A DNA stretch of 64,000 nucleotides, taken from NCBI GenBank assembly GCA_002104935.1, contig MCGT01000015.1, positions 372,001 to 436,000 of the forward strand. The letters run 5' to 3'. The notes below the pieces were generated by a model, which did no database searches, was not told the origin of the DNA, and was given only the letters and a program-made list of their open reading frames with translations. This DNA is from Hesseltinella vesiculosa (taxonomy: Eukaryota; Mucoromycota; Mucoromycetes; Mucorales; Cunninghamellaceae). Numbering within the stretch: position 1 is the stretch's first letter; every line of letters begins with the position of its first letter. The position numbers and the translations under genes are program-made. Positions 44,701 through 55,697 of this stretch are shown here, piece by piece.

Positions 44701-45696
44701 CCACGTCTCTCAGTAAGTCATGCCTAGCTTATTTTTTTTTTTCATGGTGCTCATTCTTATCTACTCCTCACTTAGTTCTTGGTTATGGTTATATTTATAA
44801 AGTGACAGGTGTGCCTATCAGTGTCTATGAAGTGACGTACGAGGTAAAGGAACAATGACTCTTTGGGCCGTCAAGTGTCTCACCTTTTTCTTCCAAAGCG
44901 GACCGTAGCAGTTCTTGTGGGCGTATTTGCAGCCATGTTGATCAGCATCTTCCCCTATGCCCACACCAGTCGTGTGGAGGTGCGGCATCATATCTCTAAG
45001 ATTCTGGGCGACATCGGTGCCTTGTATGCGTCCTTTTTGGGCTTGCTGCTCAAGGGGTCCCGCTATGAATACCAGCTTCGCAAGACCAACCAAAAGCTAT
45101 TCAAGACGTTTGCCAACAGCATCCGCCAACACATCAAAATCACCCGTACGCTTATGGAACAAAGCCGCTTTGAACCAACTCTGCGTGGCCCGTTCCCCGA
45201 AAAACAATACCTTCGCCTGCTCCAGGTCCTCGACAACATCCTCAATATCCTGCTTCAAATGGAACTTGCCATGGAGAAAACCGATACCCGTTACCGTCTG
45301 AACATCGTCAATGTCACCTGGACCGAGCGAAAAGACATGGTAAACTAGAACGAGTCTGAAGCCCACCAGATCTCATCCAGACGTCTTTCCTCTCTCTTTT
45401 AACAGATCGCCTCGATTCTTACTGCTCTTCAAGTCGCCTCCAATGCGCTGGTCAACAAAACGCCGTTGCCGCCTTACATCATCCGTCCCACCAAAGCCCG
45501 GCGGATCTTGACTGATAAGGTGCGCCATCTGCCGCCCTTCAGCATCGAGCGTCTGGGCGAGCCTGAATACACCTACTACAGCACCTACCTCATGAACTCG
45601 GAACAGCTGGCTGTCGAAGTCGAAATATTGGTCACCACGGTGCGAGATCTCGTTGGTCCCGACAGCGTCAGTGTGTACCTGGACTATGTCCACTGA
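41418..45696 (+). CDS. Large multi-pass membrane protein of the fungal ArAE/fusaric-acid-resistance-like (DUF2421) group
   Basis: The start MLNKDAWKTQTSFAYSPTSG opens the protein. The first membrane block spans several exons: FKTILKADLAVMIVFGLVMY, GILGCIAVEF, AAYSILGTYCASLV, VLMTFLAVGSFVLNYVRVRV, SIMCLSLIGAVLEPTW and MAPPLVGFLAIFLVFLLLAP. A cytosolic segment of about 700 aa with Gln-rich and Ser/Pro-rich stretches follows. The second block is FALRAAILVVCLSLPGFLEQ, APVVALIWMGPSVG, RTLGTFVGAVCGLMIWEITQ and TVAVLVGVFAAMLISIFPYA, and the C-terminal soluble domain ends VSVYLDYVH. The six-plus-six helix layout and the WAP-VVALIWM ... GTF-VGAV motif fit ArAE-type fungal exporters and the yeast Bre4-like group. 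At least eight exons are present, total about 1250 aa. Substrate unknown. Confidence 0.85.
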
Positions 45697-46216
45697 TGCC
45701 CATCTGACCTTGCTCTCCACTTTGCCATCACCTAGCCGCTTAATGTAACACTCCATCCCAGAACTCATTTCCTTTTCTTTACAATACCAATTCCAATAAA
45801 TGAAACGGCAGCGGTTGTTTTTACACAAAAAAAAAAGATATGAATCCTTGGTCAGCTCTTCATTGACCATGCACAGGTAATCGCAATTGACGTTTTGAAT
45901 CACAGTGGTTGTAGAGTATTCCTGTAGGTAATTTGGCGCAAACAGAGAAAGATGACAGGGAGGTCTTTCCACGGTTGAAGGCGATGTAAAGCGTTGTATC
46001 GATACCGATCAGCAGCCGAAACAACCGGATGCGGTCACGTTATTCCTGTAAGCTAATTCTGGAGTATTTTCGGAGAGAGAAGCGGCAACCTAGGGAGGTG
46101 ATGAAGAAGAGGAAGGGTCATGGCTGGGCAGGTGATCCACTACTTTTACCGTAAAAACATGGCACAGCTGTCAACTCTTTCGAGTGACGTCGGCGATTGA
46201 AAGCCGTTTTTGCTGG
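45697..46216. other. 3' flank of the ArAE-like gene, nothing else seen
   Basis: Contains a probable polyadenylation region with AATAAA (45795-45802, within CAATAAATG). No gene was seen. Confidence 0.5.
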
Positions 46217-46300
46217 CGAGTTTCATTCTTTAGCTGGGGCAAAGGAGGTGCCAAAACTGAACTTGTGACAAAATGGCTGGGTGAACTTCACCAATCGGTC
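46217..46300 (+). repeat. Dispersed repeat copy (GTTGGCTGGGTGA family)
   Basis: CTGGCGAGTTTCATTC, then TTTAGCTGGGGC, then CAAAACTGAACTTGTGAC-AAAATGGCTGGGTGAAC. This follows the same order of blocks as the copies at 23884-23980 (plus) and 24165-24255 (minus). Confidence 0.6.
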
Positions 46301-47913
46301 AGAGTTTTTCACCACAAATACATAGACTGTTACTGTTATTGTGCTTCCATGCAAACCCCACGTCAATCCATGGAAGAAAGCATGCTGCATATCATTTGCT
46401 TTTTTTTTTAAAAAAAAGTATCGAGGTCCCTCCTTTGCCAACCTGGCGAAAAAGCGTCTGCGCTCATGGCAAATACGCCCTCCACCGTTTTATCCCAAAT
46501 GTTGCGCACGACTGGTAATTGATGGGAGGCATTGTTAGTTATAAGCACAAGCATTGGATCATCCGTGCTATGAAGCTAGTAGCGCCACGAGGAAGAGTTG
46601 CTCGGCTCTTTTGTCAGCATAATCCATGTTTGTCGGTAGCCGTCATTTTGCAGCAGCATGTCCAGGAACCTTGTTTTTTTACACATCATGACTTGACATT
46701 ATGTACTAATTTTCTGCAAAATTTGACCTTCATCGGATCAACCTGCTTTCCTTATCATGGACAAGATACAGCAACTTGTGAAGCTGCGTGAGTCAGGGGC
46801 TGGGGGGGGGCGGTCTCTTTTTATTTTCCTAGCATTTTTTTTTAGCAGGCGAATCAGGAGTGATCGATAGCAAATTGGCCAGGAGACTTTCGCCAGTCAG
46901 CATTGTTTTTTCAGAGTCCTCATCCCTTCATCCTACGTTGCCATGTAACATTCATTCATTTTTGCTCAATATCGCCGGAGACACACCGTTCTTTTGGAGT
47001 CCCGTCGGGATTCTCCAAGAGACCCCGGAGCGATTTGGCCAAAATTCATCAAAGAGCCCAGCCTTGACCTTTGCACACGAATAGCCTGCGGTGGGATGTG
47101 AATATGGTCAAAAAAAGAGGTATAGGTAGCTTTGGGCGGAGTTGCAGACATGCCAAGCTGCAGGTGCCCAGCGCGCTTGGGGCTGTCTGGCTTCACGGCC
47201 AGTGTTTTTGGAAAGCCATCAGGGTAAAAAAATAGGAAGTTGTTAGATCAGCTGATATCATAGCAGTGCAAACAACGGTCATAGGAGTTTATGCATGGTA
47301 CAGGAGCAACACGAAATGGGCAAAGGGTAGCAGTTTTTTTTTGGGGAGGTGGCTGATAGCATGCTGGGAAGACGTTTTTCTGATTGGTGCGTCATCTTTT
47401 TCCCTGAAAGGCTGCGAGAGGGAAGGCTGTCTTTAGCTAGGTTTCAATAATGACAGGGCTTGCATTTTTTTTTCATGCGACTCCTTTTCGAGCGTGATGA
47501 TCCACATACACGTGCATAGTGGCTGAAAGAGCGTCTGTCGTGGTGGACGTTTCATCTTGAAATATGTTCCCACCGCCAGTTCCGAGGAGATGCTCAGGCA
47601 AAGGCCAGGTAAGGAAGGTGTTTCATTACTTGTTTTTCTAGCCAAGATGACCTGGGGTTCTTTTTATGAGTATCTATTTGCAAAGAACCGGTTACGAACG
47701 TCGTGATGATGGAAATGAAAAAAGCTCATGCTTTTTTTGGGTCATGTGCTTGAACTGTCAAGACTGGAGGTGAGAAGATGTTCTGCAAAATTTGGGCATG
47801 TTCATGCGATTCGTTCGATTGACTACGTTTCATTGGCTGAGCTTGAGAAATTATAAAAGAAAGTCGTGTCTTCCGTTAAAGCTTGATACTTTATCAAATA
47901 AAAATTGAAAAGT
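46301..47913. other. Gene-free stretch ending in the Gln-rich gene promoter
   Basis: Short frames only. AAATTGGCCAGGAGACTTTCGCCAGTCAGC near 46873 partly resembles the dispersed repeat. A run of nine or more G lies near 46802. The last 80 bp carry an inverted CCAAT (ATTGG, 47832) and a TATA box (TATAAAAG, 47852-47859). Confidence 0.5.
47852..47859 (+). promoter_or_regulatory. TATA box of the Gln-rich protein gene
   Basis: TATAAAAG lies 55 bp before the ATG at 47914, with an inverted CCAAT 20 bp further upstream. This is one of the few textbook TATA boxes in the window and suggests a regulated promoter. Confidence 0.6.
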
Positions 47914-48345
47914 ATGGATCATTTGAAGAACTTTCTAGGTGGTAGCCACCATCAACAACCGAAACAAAGCACTGGCTTTCAAGAGTTCTCGGGCCCCCAA
48001 GTGAATGCTCAGATGGTGGACCAGAATGTTGACAGCTGTGACTATCAACAACAACAACAACGCCAAGCTCAGAACCAACAAGACAAACAATACCGCCAAT
48101 CCCAGGATGCTGATCTGAATCAATCCAGCTTGGACCAAGGTGACAATGATGCTAGCTATGGCCAGACCCAGTCCAACCAAGGATGGCAGCAAGGCCAGCA
48201 AGGCCAACAAGACTGGCAACAAGACCAGCAACGCCAACAAAACTGGCAACAGGGCCAGCAAGACCAACAGCAGCAGGATAGCTATGGTCAGACCAATCAG
48301 GATCGAAATGACCAACAGCAGCAACAAGACAACTATGATTTTTAG
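47914..48345 (+). CDS. Gln/Asn-rich repetitive protein, 143 aa
   Basis: A single exon from the first ATG after the TATA box: MDHLKNFLGGSHHQQPKQST. The N-terminal 10 residues are amphipathic. The rest is dominated by Q, N, D, G, S and Y with imperfect repeats such as NQGWQQGQQGQQDW, QQDQQRQQNWQQGQQDQQ and DSYGQTNQDRNDQQQQQ, ending DNYDF. The composition is prion-like/intrinsically disordered. A nearby TTG-initiated in-frame extension upstream was not used. There is no signal peptide or membrane segment. I know no family function. The TATA-type promoter fits an inducible, perhaps stress- or development-linked gene, but that is a guess. Confidence 0.65.
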   Translation: MDHLKNFLGGSHHQQPKQSTGFQEFSGPQVNAQMVDQNVDSCDYQQQQQRQAQNQQDKQYRQSQDADLNQSSLDQGDNDASYGQTQSNQGWQQGQQGQQDWQQDQQRQQNWQQGQQDQQQQDSYGQTNQDRNDQQQQQDNYDF

Positions 48346-49167
48346 CTTGGCTTGAAACCACGAAATGACTAAAAAAAAAAAAAAAAATTCTCCGCATGGC
48401 AATAAATGCATTTGGCCCCCTTTGATTTATTTGATGGACGCATGGCCCATTTTTTTTTTTCTGGAACAAAGAAAAAGCGTGGCACAAGAAATAGCCCATT
48501 GACTCTTTGAAAAAGAAAAGCGTTCGGAAACAAGATAAGTGGGCCTGGAGCTGCAAGGGAATAAAAATAGAAAGAAACAAGATGGGATTGATTGGAGGTT
48601 ACACAACAACAATTAGAGGGGACCAAAGTGACCTGGCCTTTCAAAAGAGTTGAATCGGCGACTCAAAAAGAATAAAAATCGTTCTCCCCCCTCCTGTCCA
48701 AGGCCAATCATCCAAAATAAACCAGGAATAGATCAGTAAGAAGATCATCCCTGCTTCTTCCTATTTCTTTATACCGGGAGACCCTACAGCGAATGTGATA
48801 GAAAGAGAAGCACGAGGACGAGGTGCATGCGATACCAATAAGATGCCACTATCAAAAAAAGTGGTTTTTTTTAAATTTGGGTTTTTTTTTCATTGTCAAA
48901 AAATTTTGTGCAATAGAGAGAGAGTGATGAAAAGGTTGTTTTTGAATCTCCGTTGCTCCTTTTTTTAAAAAAATTAATGGTGTGTCCTTACCCCTTTTGT
49001 CGCTTTTTCTTCTTTGTTTTTCTCATTCCTTCGTTGACCATCCTCCCCAGCCCATTCGCTTTATCATTTCCCATTGCATTCCTTTTAGCGTAGACTAGCC
49101 ATTTAGCCTCTTCGATCATAATCCATTTTCATCGAAACACGCTTCTTTCTCTTTTTATCTCATTGAC
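48346..49167. other. Spacer and kelch-gene promoter
   Basis: Many A/T runs. Long T/C-rich segments from about 48958 to 49166 look like promoter/5' UTR of the kelch gene. No gene was seen. Confidence 0.5.
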
Positions 49168-52100
49168 ATGTTAACCTCATTGCTGGTTGGCACGTTGGCA
49201 CTAGCGTCAACAGTGCATGGCTACTTCAATTCCGCACAGCTCATGCAATCCATACCTTTCCAAGGCGGCATGGCTTCAGCCGTCTTCAACAACTCGATGA
49301 TCTTGTTTGGTGGTGAAAATGCCACCACCCAGTTTTCAAGCGGTCTGTACCAACTGACCCAAACTTCGTCAGGTTACACCTGGAACGCCTTGCCCCAGGC
49401 AAACGCCCCTGTGCCTGTGACTTACGCTCAAGGCCTTGCCTCGGCCGATGGCCTCCAATTCATGGTTTTGGGTGGTAACGGTCAATTCACCACCACCGTC
49501 AACAACGCTACCACCAACTCTACCAGCACTGTCCCCAATACCAACATGACCTTGCTAATGCAAGCCTACACCCTCAGCACCGGCACCTGGAAAACCGTGA
49601 CCACTCTGCCCAACATGCCTGCCAACCGTTTCCGTTTCGCTGCTGCTTATGACGCCTCTGCCAACAACATCTATGTCTTTGGTGGTGTCAGCTCCAACAA
49701 CTTCAACGTCATGAGCGACCTCTATGTCATCAACAGTCAAACCGGTGTCAAACAGCTTGCCTCTAGCCAATGTGGTATCTATGGTCACACTGCTACCATC
49801 CGGTAAGAGCAAAAAAAAAACCTCCTGATCCAGCCCCTCTCCTTAATCTCATTGATCTCACTTTTTTCCCTCTTCCAGCAATGGCAAATTGATTGTCCTT
49901 GGTGGTATGAATATCTGTCCTGGTGAAAGCCTGAACAGCATGAACCAAATCCAAGTTTATGACATTGCTTCTAACACTTGGTCCAACCAAAAGGCCTCTG
50001 GCACTGTGCCTAGCACCCGTATTGACCACAGTGCTGTTTTGAGTAAGTGGCAAAAAAAATAATACTGCCCTCCTACAATGCTGATTTTGGAAATCCTTGT
50101 TTTTCTTAGCTCCTTCTGGCCAAATTGTCATTCTTGGTGGTAAGTCTTTATTATTTTTCTAAACCCAGAAAAAAAACTCACTCATTTTATTTATAGGTAG
50201 CAATGGTGCCCCCGCCTTGACGATCCAATACCTTCGCAGCATTGCCGTCTTGGACACCTCCTCTTATACTTGGTCGGTTCCCAATGCCGGCGGTATCCCC
50301 CCCTCTTTCCGCTCCCTGGCCAACGCCGCCATGTTGGACGGTACCCACATCACCTATGTGATGGGTGAAGCCATGGACAACTACTACAATGACATCAATG
50401 TCTTGGACACCTCTGGCTATAACTGGCTCCAATCCTTCTCAGGCACCAATGGTGGCAATGGTAGCTCCCTCTCAACTGGTGCCATCGTTGGTGTGGCTGT
50501 TGGCTGTGCCGTTGTTGTTGCCATTGTTGGTTTCCTCTTGTACCGCTTCTGGGGTTTCTTCAAGTTCTTGGTCATGAGAATCCATTCCGATATCTGGTCT
50601 CCTCGGTAAGTCTACCCATAAAAACCAACAAAAAAAATGTTGCTCACGTTCTACTTTTTTTTAAGTTCTGGTGAACCCATCTGGGCTGAAACCACCCGCA
50701 TCATCTTCCAAATCCTGTTTATATTCATCTTTGCCATCTTTATGGTGTTTGTTATTCGCCAAGCCATTGAATCTCCTAACGTTGTGCAACGTATCGAAAC
50801 TGGTGTGGCCCAAGTCGACACTCCAGGTAACTTAAAATATCTGGCTACACAAAAAAAATATATCAAAAAATCCTGGTATTTCTTAATATTCAACGCGGTT
50901 TTTTTTTTTTTTTTTTTTCAGATGTTCGCTTCTGCTTTGATGGTTACAGTAAAACCCAACCACAACAAGGTGTCAGCTATCCTGGCGTTGCTTGTCAAAC
51001 CGACATTGGCTACAGCTGCAACAGCTTCATCCACCCTCTCGACATGAGCAAATTCCAACCCTTCTTTACTGATAACCTCGGCCCAGTCACCTGCTTCTTG
51101 TACCGTGCTCCCAGCTATTTCCAACTGACCGGTACTTCTGGCCAAAACAACGGCTCTCGCTTGATCTTCTCCTTGTTTGGTGACAACACCAACGCCAACG
51201 GCCGTGTCCATGTGTCGGTCTACCCCAAGGCCATGGACCCTAACCAAGTGGTGTATGGCATCAGCGACGACACTCCTTCGTACTTGTCGACCGACGACGT
51301 GCTTGCCTGGCAAAACAACGAGCGCAACGACGTCGCCACCTCCAACGTCTACACCATCGAACCTTTCACTTACTCTGCCATGAGCTATGAACTTGTCGAT
51401 CACCGCTACTTGCAGAACGCCGGCTGGAACTATGTTGGTTTCTTGCCCATCACGAACTCGACCCCCGTCGTCAACACCGAATTCCGTGCCGAAGCTCCCA
51501 ACCCCACCTACACCCAAACCCACCCCGACATCGGCGTGGTGGCCTTGTCCGTCGATGCATTTGTCAGCAACATCGACCGTGAAGTCAAGCTGTACACCCT
51601 TGTCAACGCCCTCGGCCTCGTCGGTGGTCTGTTTGGTCTGTTGATCGCCGTCCAGGCCTGGTTGTTCGGCTTCCGTCCTCGCTCGCCTTGGGGTGTTGTC
51701 CACCGCTGGTCTACTGGCGGCATGAAGCGCTCTTTGCTCCGTGGTCTGCACGACAACTTCAAGACGACCGAGAACGATGCTGGTATCCCCTTGGTCCACC
51801 CTGTGCACAAACGCTTCAGCGTCAACGATTACAGCAACATCGGCAACGAATCCGAAACCCAGCGCATCAGCCGTGTCGAAGAACGCATGCAGCTGATGGA
51901 ACTCCTCTTCAAGGCCTACTATGTCGACGACGAATTGTTCCGTGAAGTCGACAGCGCCAACAAGACCGCCCCTCCTGGCTACGACTATGGTCGCAACCCT
52001 ATGTTCCCCAACAATGAAAAGGTCGATCTTCAACACGGCAGTGCCATCACCACCGCCCACAACCGGGCCTCGCCCAACAGCGGTGGCCGCTTCTCCCACA

Positions 52101-52183
52101 TGTTCAACCATCGTAACAGTGTCGTCAGTGACAACTCGCAACAAAACTTGAACGAGCAATACAACAATGGCCACAACGTGTAA
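49168..52183 (+). CDS. Secreted-type kelch-repeat membrane protein
   Basis: Six exons: 49168-49802, 49879-50041, 50110-50139, 50197-50605, 50666-50826 and 50922-52183. The N-terminus MLTSLLVGTLALASTVHGYF is a signal peptide. Kelch repeats follow with Gly-Gly doublets: NNSMILFGGE, LQFMVLGGNG, NNIYVFGGVS, KLIVLGGM and QIVILGGS. After repeat six comes a Ser/Gly linker and a first helix, GAIVGVAVGCAVVVAIVGFL, then IFQILFIFIFAIFMVFVI. A large Cys-containing extracellular-type domain follows (VRFCFDGYSK ... GVACQTDIGYSCN). A final helix is LVNALGLVGGLFGLLIAVQA, with a cytosolic tail of about 170 aa. The gene is highly codon-biased. Kelch proteins with this topology are common in Mucoromycota, and their ligands are unknown. 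Confidence 0.85.
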
Positions 52184-52575
52184 TTTATTTATTTATTTGA
52201 TCCCCCCTTTTTCTTCCCTCTCCTTTCCTCCCACTTTTTCCATTCATACCTTTTTTTTTTCTTTCATCCTTCTTTTTTGTTCTTCTAACACATTTGATTG
52301 TTTGGTTTCCTCTTTTTTTTTTTTTTATCCCAAACCATCCTTTGTTTTTTTTATGTATTTCCAACTAAAGTCAATAAAGAGTTCCATTTTTTGTTGAGCA
52401 AAAAACGCATTGCTCTCTTTTTTTTTTTTTTTCTTCGGTTTCCGCTTGTGCCTATTTTAGGCACACATTGCAAATGAATGATGGGAGAAAAATGAAAGGA
52501 TGATTGCTTCTTTATTTTTATCTATGCTATCGAGTCTATGGTTTTGTACTGTGCTAATGTTACATGGACGTGCGA
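52184..52575. other. Convergent 3' flanks (kelch gene and Mtf1)
   Basis: T-rich, with AATAAA (52372-52377) about 190 bp after the kelch stop as a likely poly-A signal. No gene was seen. Confidence 0.5.
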
Positions 52576-54042
52576 CTAAAAGATGTTTGGATCCTCCAAC
52601 AAAAATTTGGGTCGTAATGGCCATTGGTCAAATTTCACGGCCACCTCGTCCAGCTGCTCGGCCGTCATGTCGCCAACTTCAATATTGGCATTAAATGAAA
52701 GTCGGCCAAGGATAATGTCAGCACCTGGGCCCAGGGTTCTAGAAGGAAACCAAAAAAAAAAAAAAATTGATTTGTGTCACTGAGCTTTTTTTTTTTTTTT
52801 TTTTGTCCCTTCTTACCTAACCATCTTTGACAGCGGTTGTCGAGGCATAACAGCAATGTGACGAAGTACATATTCAAACACGTCCCAATCGGCTAACAAT
52901 TAAAGGATCAGTCGTTCTGTCCCTGTCCTTCTTTTTTGCGAGGTTGTGCTTACATTTCAGCAGTTTCTTGGGGAAGGGCTTGACATGGACCAAATGGTAC
53001 ATTGCCTAAAAATCACGAATAAGCATAACGTTTTGTTGCCGATGAAGACGTGCGTACCTTGGGGAACACGGCTGTTTCTGTAGAATACACCACAGACACA
53101 CTTGCACAAGCCTCGGTCACAACACCCATTTTGCATCGTGCAGGAGATCCAGGACCAGACGTGAATTTCTGCAAGACAAGATCAGTTTCTGCAGACGGAC
53201 ACGCAGGGATTTCTTACGCTCAGTAGCTGATCAGGTAACCAGAGGGCCATCTGGATTCGTCCAAAGGTATGCAGAGCCATACGGTTGATGATACATGTGG
53301 CAAATTGAGCAAGGAGCTGCTCGCCCACGGATGTTTTTGGTATGATTCCCGTGAACATAAGTCGAGGATGCACTAATAAAAAAAGGTGAGATGCATTTTT
53401 TTTTTTTTGGCTGTGCTTGATTTTACATCTTGACCAGTCTGTGTCCACCAAGGAACCGAGGTATTGGTCTTCTTTCAAGTCAATATACGTTTCCCAGTTG
53501 TATCCGTCCTTTTTCAAAATGGAGATATCTTCCCCCGCAGGTGCAGCCAGCTCCTATGCCAAAATGGTGTGTGAGCGAGTGGCTTTGTGCAAGGGGACAA
53601 CCACAGTGAAGGAGTTTACCTGCAAGTGGTTGATATAGGCGGGAGCGGGTTCTAGCCCATAGATTCTTTGGACACCGCCATTGTACAAGGCAGAGGTCCA
53701 AGCTCCAAGACCTGGTGAATAAAGAAAGAGAGTACGGTGAGTGGCAGTGTAGGCAACCAAGACGGTTGCTTACCAGGGTATATTTCAAGAGCTGTCATTT
53801 TTTCAAGATCGCTGGACTGCCAACCCGCATGCTCTTTCAGCAGGCCAAATGCATGGTCTACATTGGCATAAACAAGGGTGACATTGAGTGTCATGCCACC
53901 GATCAAAACGTCCTTTCAACTTACTTGCTTCAGCAAGATCGCCCACAGTGGTGCGAGGTGATCGGCCATTGGCTTTGAATTTTCTAGCCCATGTGGATGC
54001 TTTGGGTAATTTCGGTGCAAGTACAGAGCGAACACTAGCCAT
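52576..54042 (-). CDS. MTF1: Mitochondrial transcription factor B / rRNA adenine dimethylase-like protein (Mtf1-like)
   Basis: This family derives from KsgA/Dim1 methyltransferases and serves mitochondrial transcription initiation. The start MASVRSVLAPKLPKASTWAR is basic and Ser/Ala-rich, consistent with a mitochondrial presequence. The SAM-binding region is altered, reading EKMTALEIYPGLGAWTSALY then GVQRIYGLEPAPAYI, in place of the usual acidic D/E-x-G-x-G-x-G. Next come RLMFTGIIPKTSVGEQLLAQ, HVKPFPKKLLKSDWDVFEYV, then RQPLSKMVRTLGPGADIILG. The C-terminus is MTAEQLDEVAVKFDQWPLRP, typical for fungal Mtf1 relatives. About eight exons; stop TAG at 52576-52578. The divergent SAM loop suggests the transcription-factor branch over an active methylase. 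Confidence 0.8.
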
Positions 54043-54226
54043 GGATCACCGATCTGTATCTTGAAGAAAAAAAAAAAAAAAAAGAGCCAACCCGGTTTTC
54101 AACGACCGCTTTTTTGAAGGAAAAAAAAAAAAAAAATAGGCGACCTGTTGATTTGTTTCGTCTGGTCTCCTTCTTTTCTCCATCCATCCTTTCCTCCTGT
54201 GCGATAGAAGGAGAGGCAAAAGAAGA
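54043..54226. promoter_or_regulatory. Short divergent promoter, Mtf1 / MSP-like protein
   Basis: 184 bp between the two ATGs, holding two A runs of 15-18 bp (54064-54082 and 54121-54137). Role inferred from position. Confidence 0.5.
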
Positions 54227-55495
54227 ATGAAAGAACCTTCCATGTTGGACAGCCGTTTCCCGCCAGCACTTGTTCATGACCAGCTGTTAAGCAACACCCG
54301 GCCTCCTTCCAGTTTTGATCAGGTGTCGTTGTTTTCAGATGCATCTCAACAACAACGGACAAAACCTCCAGCTTCCACCAAACGCTCGTCTGCCTTTTCA
54401 GCTCACAATATCTGGAATACAGACCAAACACCCGAGCCTACCATAGACAGCCGCCCTGTTGCTATGTCGCCTGGCCAGTACTTTAAAGCTCGCTCGCTCC
54501 CATTCAACTCCATGCACAATATTTGGCATCAGCATCCAGTAATGTCGGTTCTTGAAGCCTTGAGAAACAATGCTCATCTCTTTTGTTTCTTCATCATAGG
54601 TATCTCCTGACTTGCAAGGGTCTATCGAGAGTCATTCTGAATCCAATGTAAGCATCGTCTCTGCCTCTCTCCATCGGAGTGCTGATTTTCATTTCCTTGT
54701 AACGCTAGGCTTCAACTGGACTGGTGGAAACCTATTTTGTGAGTATCTCCCCTCTTTGGATCAAATCACTCATTTTTCTTCATGGGGTCTGTGGTGTAGA
54801 AATCTCTACCAGCAACGCTTCACCGTCCGGGACAATGGGTGATGCCGCCTAAGCCTGTTGGCAACCTTCAGGAACAAGAGCCGCGTGACAACGCAGCAGA
54901 AGATGAGCTTAGTGATATTGTACAATCCTTGCGCGTCGACGACAATCACCCGGATTATTCTGTCCATCCGCGCGACGAACTGACCATCCGCTGCCAGGTC
55001 CGCCCTCGCTCTGTTTATACCCACGGCAATTTCATCACAGTGACCAACGCCATAGCCAGTGCACAAGAAATCGCCTATCGTCTCTACTCATCCAGAGGGC
55101 TAGTGTCCTTGGACGACCAGCAAGGCACGGTGCAGCCTGGGGCGACCAAGGATATATTTGTACGGCCCAAGCCGCGTGCGCTGGAACAGTGGCTTTCGCA
55201 ACATCCAGATGCGCTTGGCCAAGGCCCTTTGGACTATCAACATGAGACCATTGCAATGTGGATCGATGGCCAGCAGCTGTTTGAATTCAAGGTCTTTCTC
55301 GACTGGGTGGCCACCGACCCTGACGACAGCGACGTTGAAGAACAGGATGCCAATCCCCAGTACCAATGTCGCCCTGCTCCTCCCCCTCCTCCTAGGTCCC
55401 CAGCTCTGCCAGATGCTGAATCCTGTGAAGATTGTGCCTTTTGTACTCTAGAAAAACGATACCCTTCCCTATTTGCTGACCTGGCACAGGAATAA
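54227..55495 (+). CDS. MSP (major sperm protein)-like domain protein
   Basis: Four exons are likely. Exon 1 reads MKEPSMLDSRFPPALVHDQL and contains two HNIW motifs (SAHNIWNTDQT and SMHNIWHQHP). Two tiny exons follow (SPDLQGSIESHSESN; ASTGLVETYF). The long last exon has ELTIRCQVRPRSVYTHGNFI, TVTNAIASAQEIAYRLYSSR, then QQGTVQPGATKDIFVRPKPR. The beta-sandwich signature (F-x-x-V-x-N ... A-Y-R-L-Y-S ... G-x-V-x-P-G) is like MSP/VAP domains. The tail is acidic then proline-rich (PAPPPPPRSPALP) and ends with CEDCAFCTLEKRYP. There is no membrane anchor, unlike VAP/Scs2. The MSP relationship is moderate, and the binding partner is unknown. Confidence 0.65.
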
Positions 55496-55697
55496 ACAAA
55501 GGTCACCGCTGAATATATTATTATTATTTTTTTTTTTGGATCTATTTTAATGTCTAGGATCAATGCCATTTTTTTTTTTGTGATAAAGAGAGAGAGGGAG
55601 AGAGATGAAGATAACCAGAGGCACAGATCAAATAGTTGAATGAGGGGGATCGTTAAAAAAAATTGATATTTACAAAAGAGAAGAGTTGGGTCAAGAT

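Noticed and set aside
48020..48330. Repeats in the Gln-rich gene as a CRISPR-like or minisatellite array
   Set aside because: The repeats are in frame, follow CAA/CAG codons and have no constant spacer length. They are protein repeats.
50918..52174. 418-codon minus-strand open frame
   Set aside because: Antisense shadow of the last kelch-protein exon. Its length is explained by the strong codon bias of the plus-strand gene.
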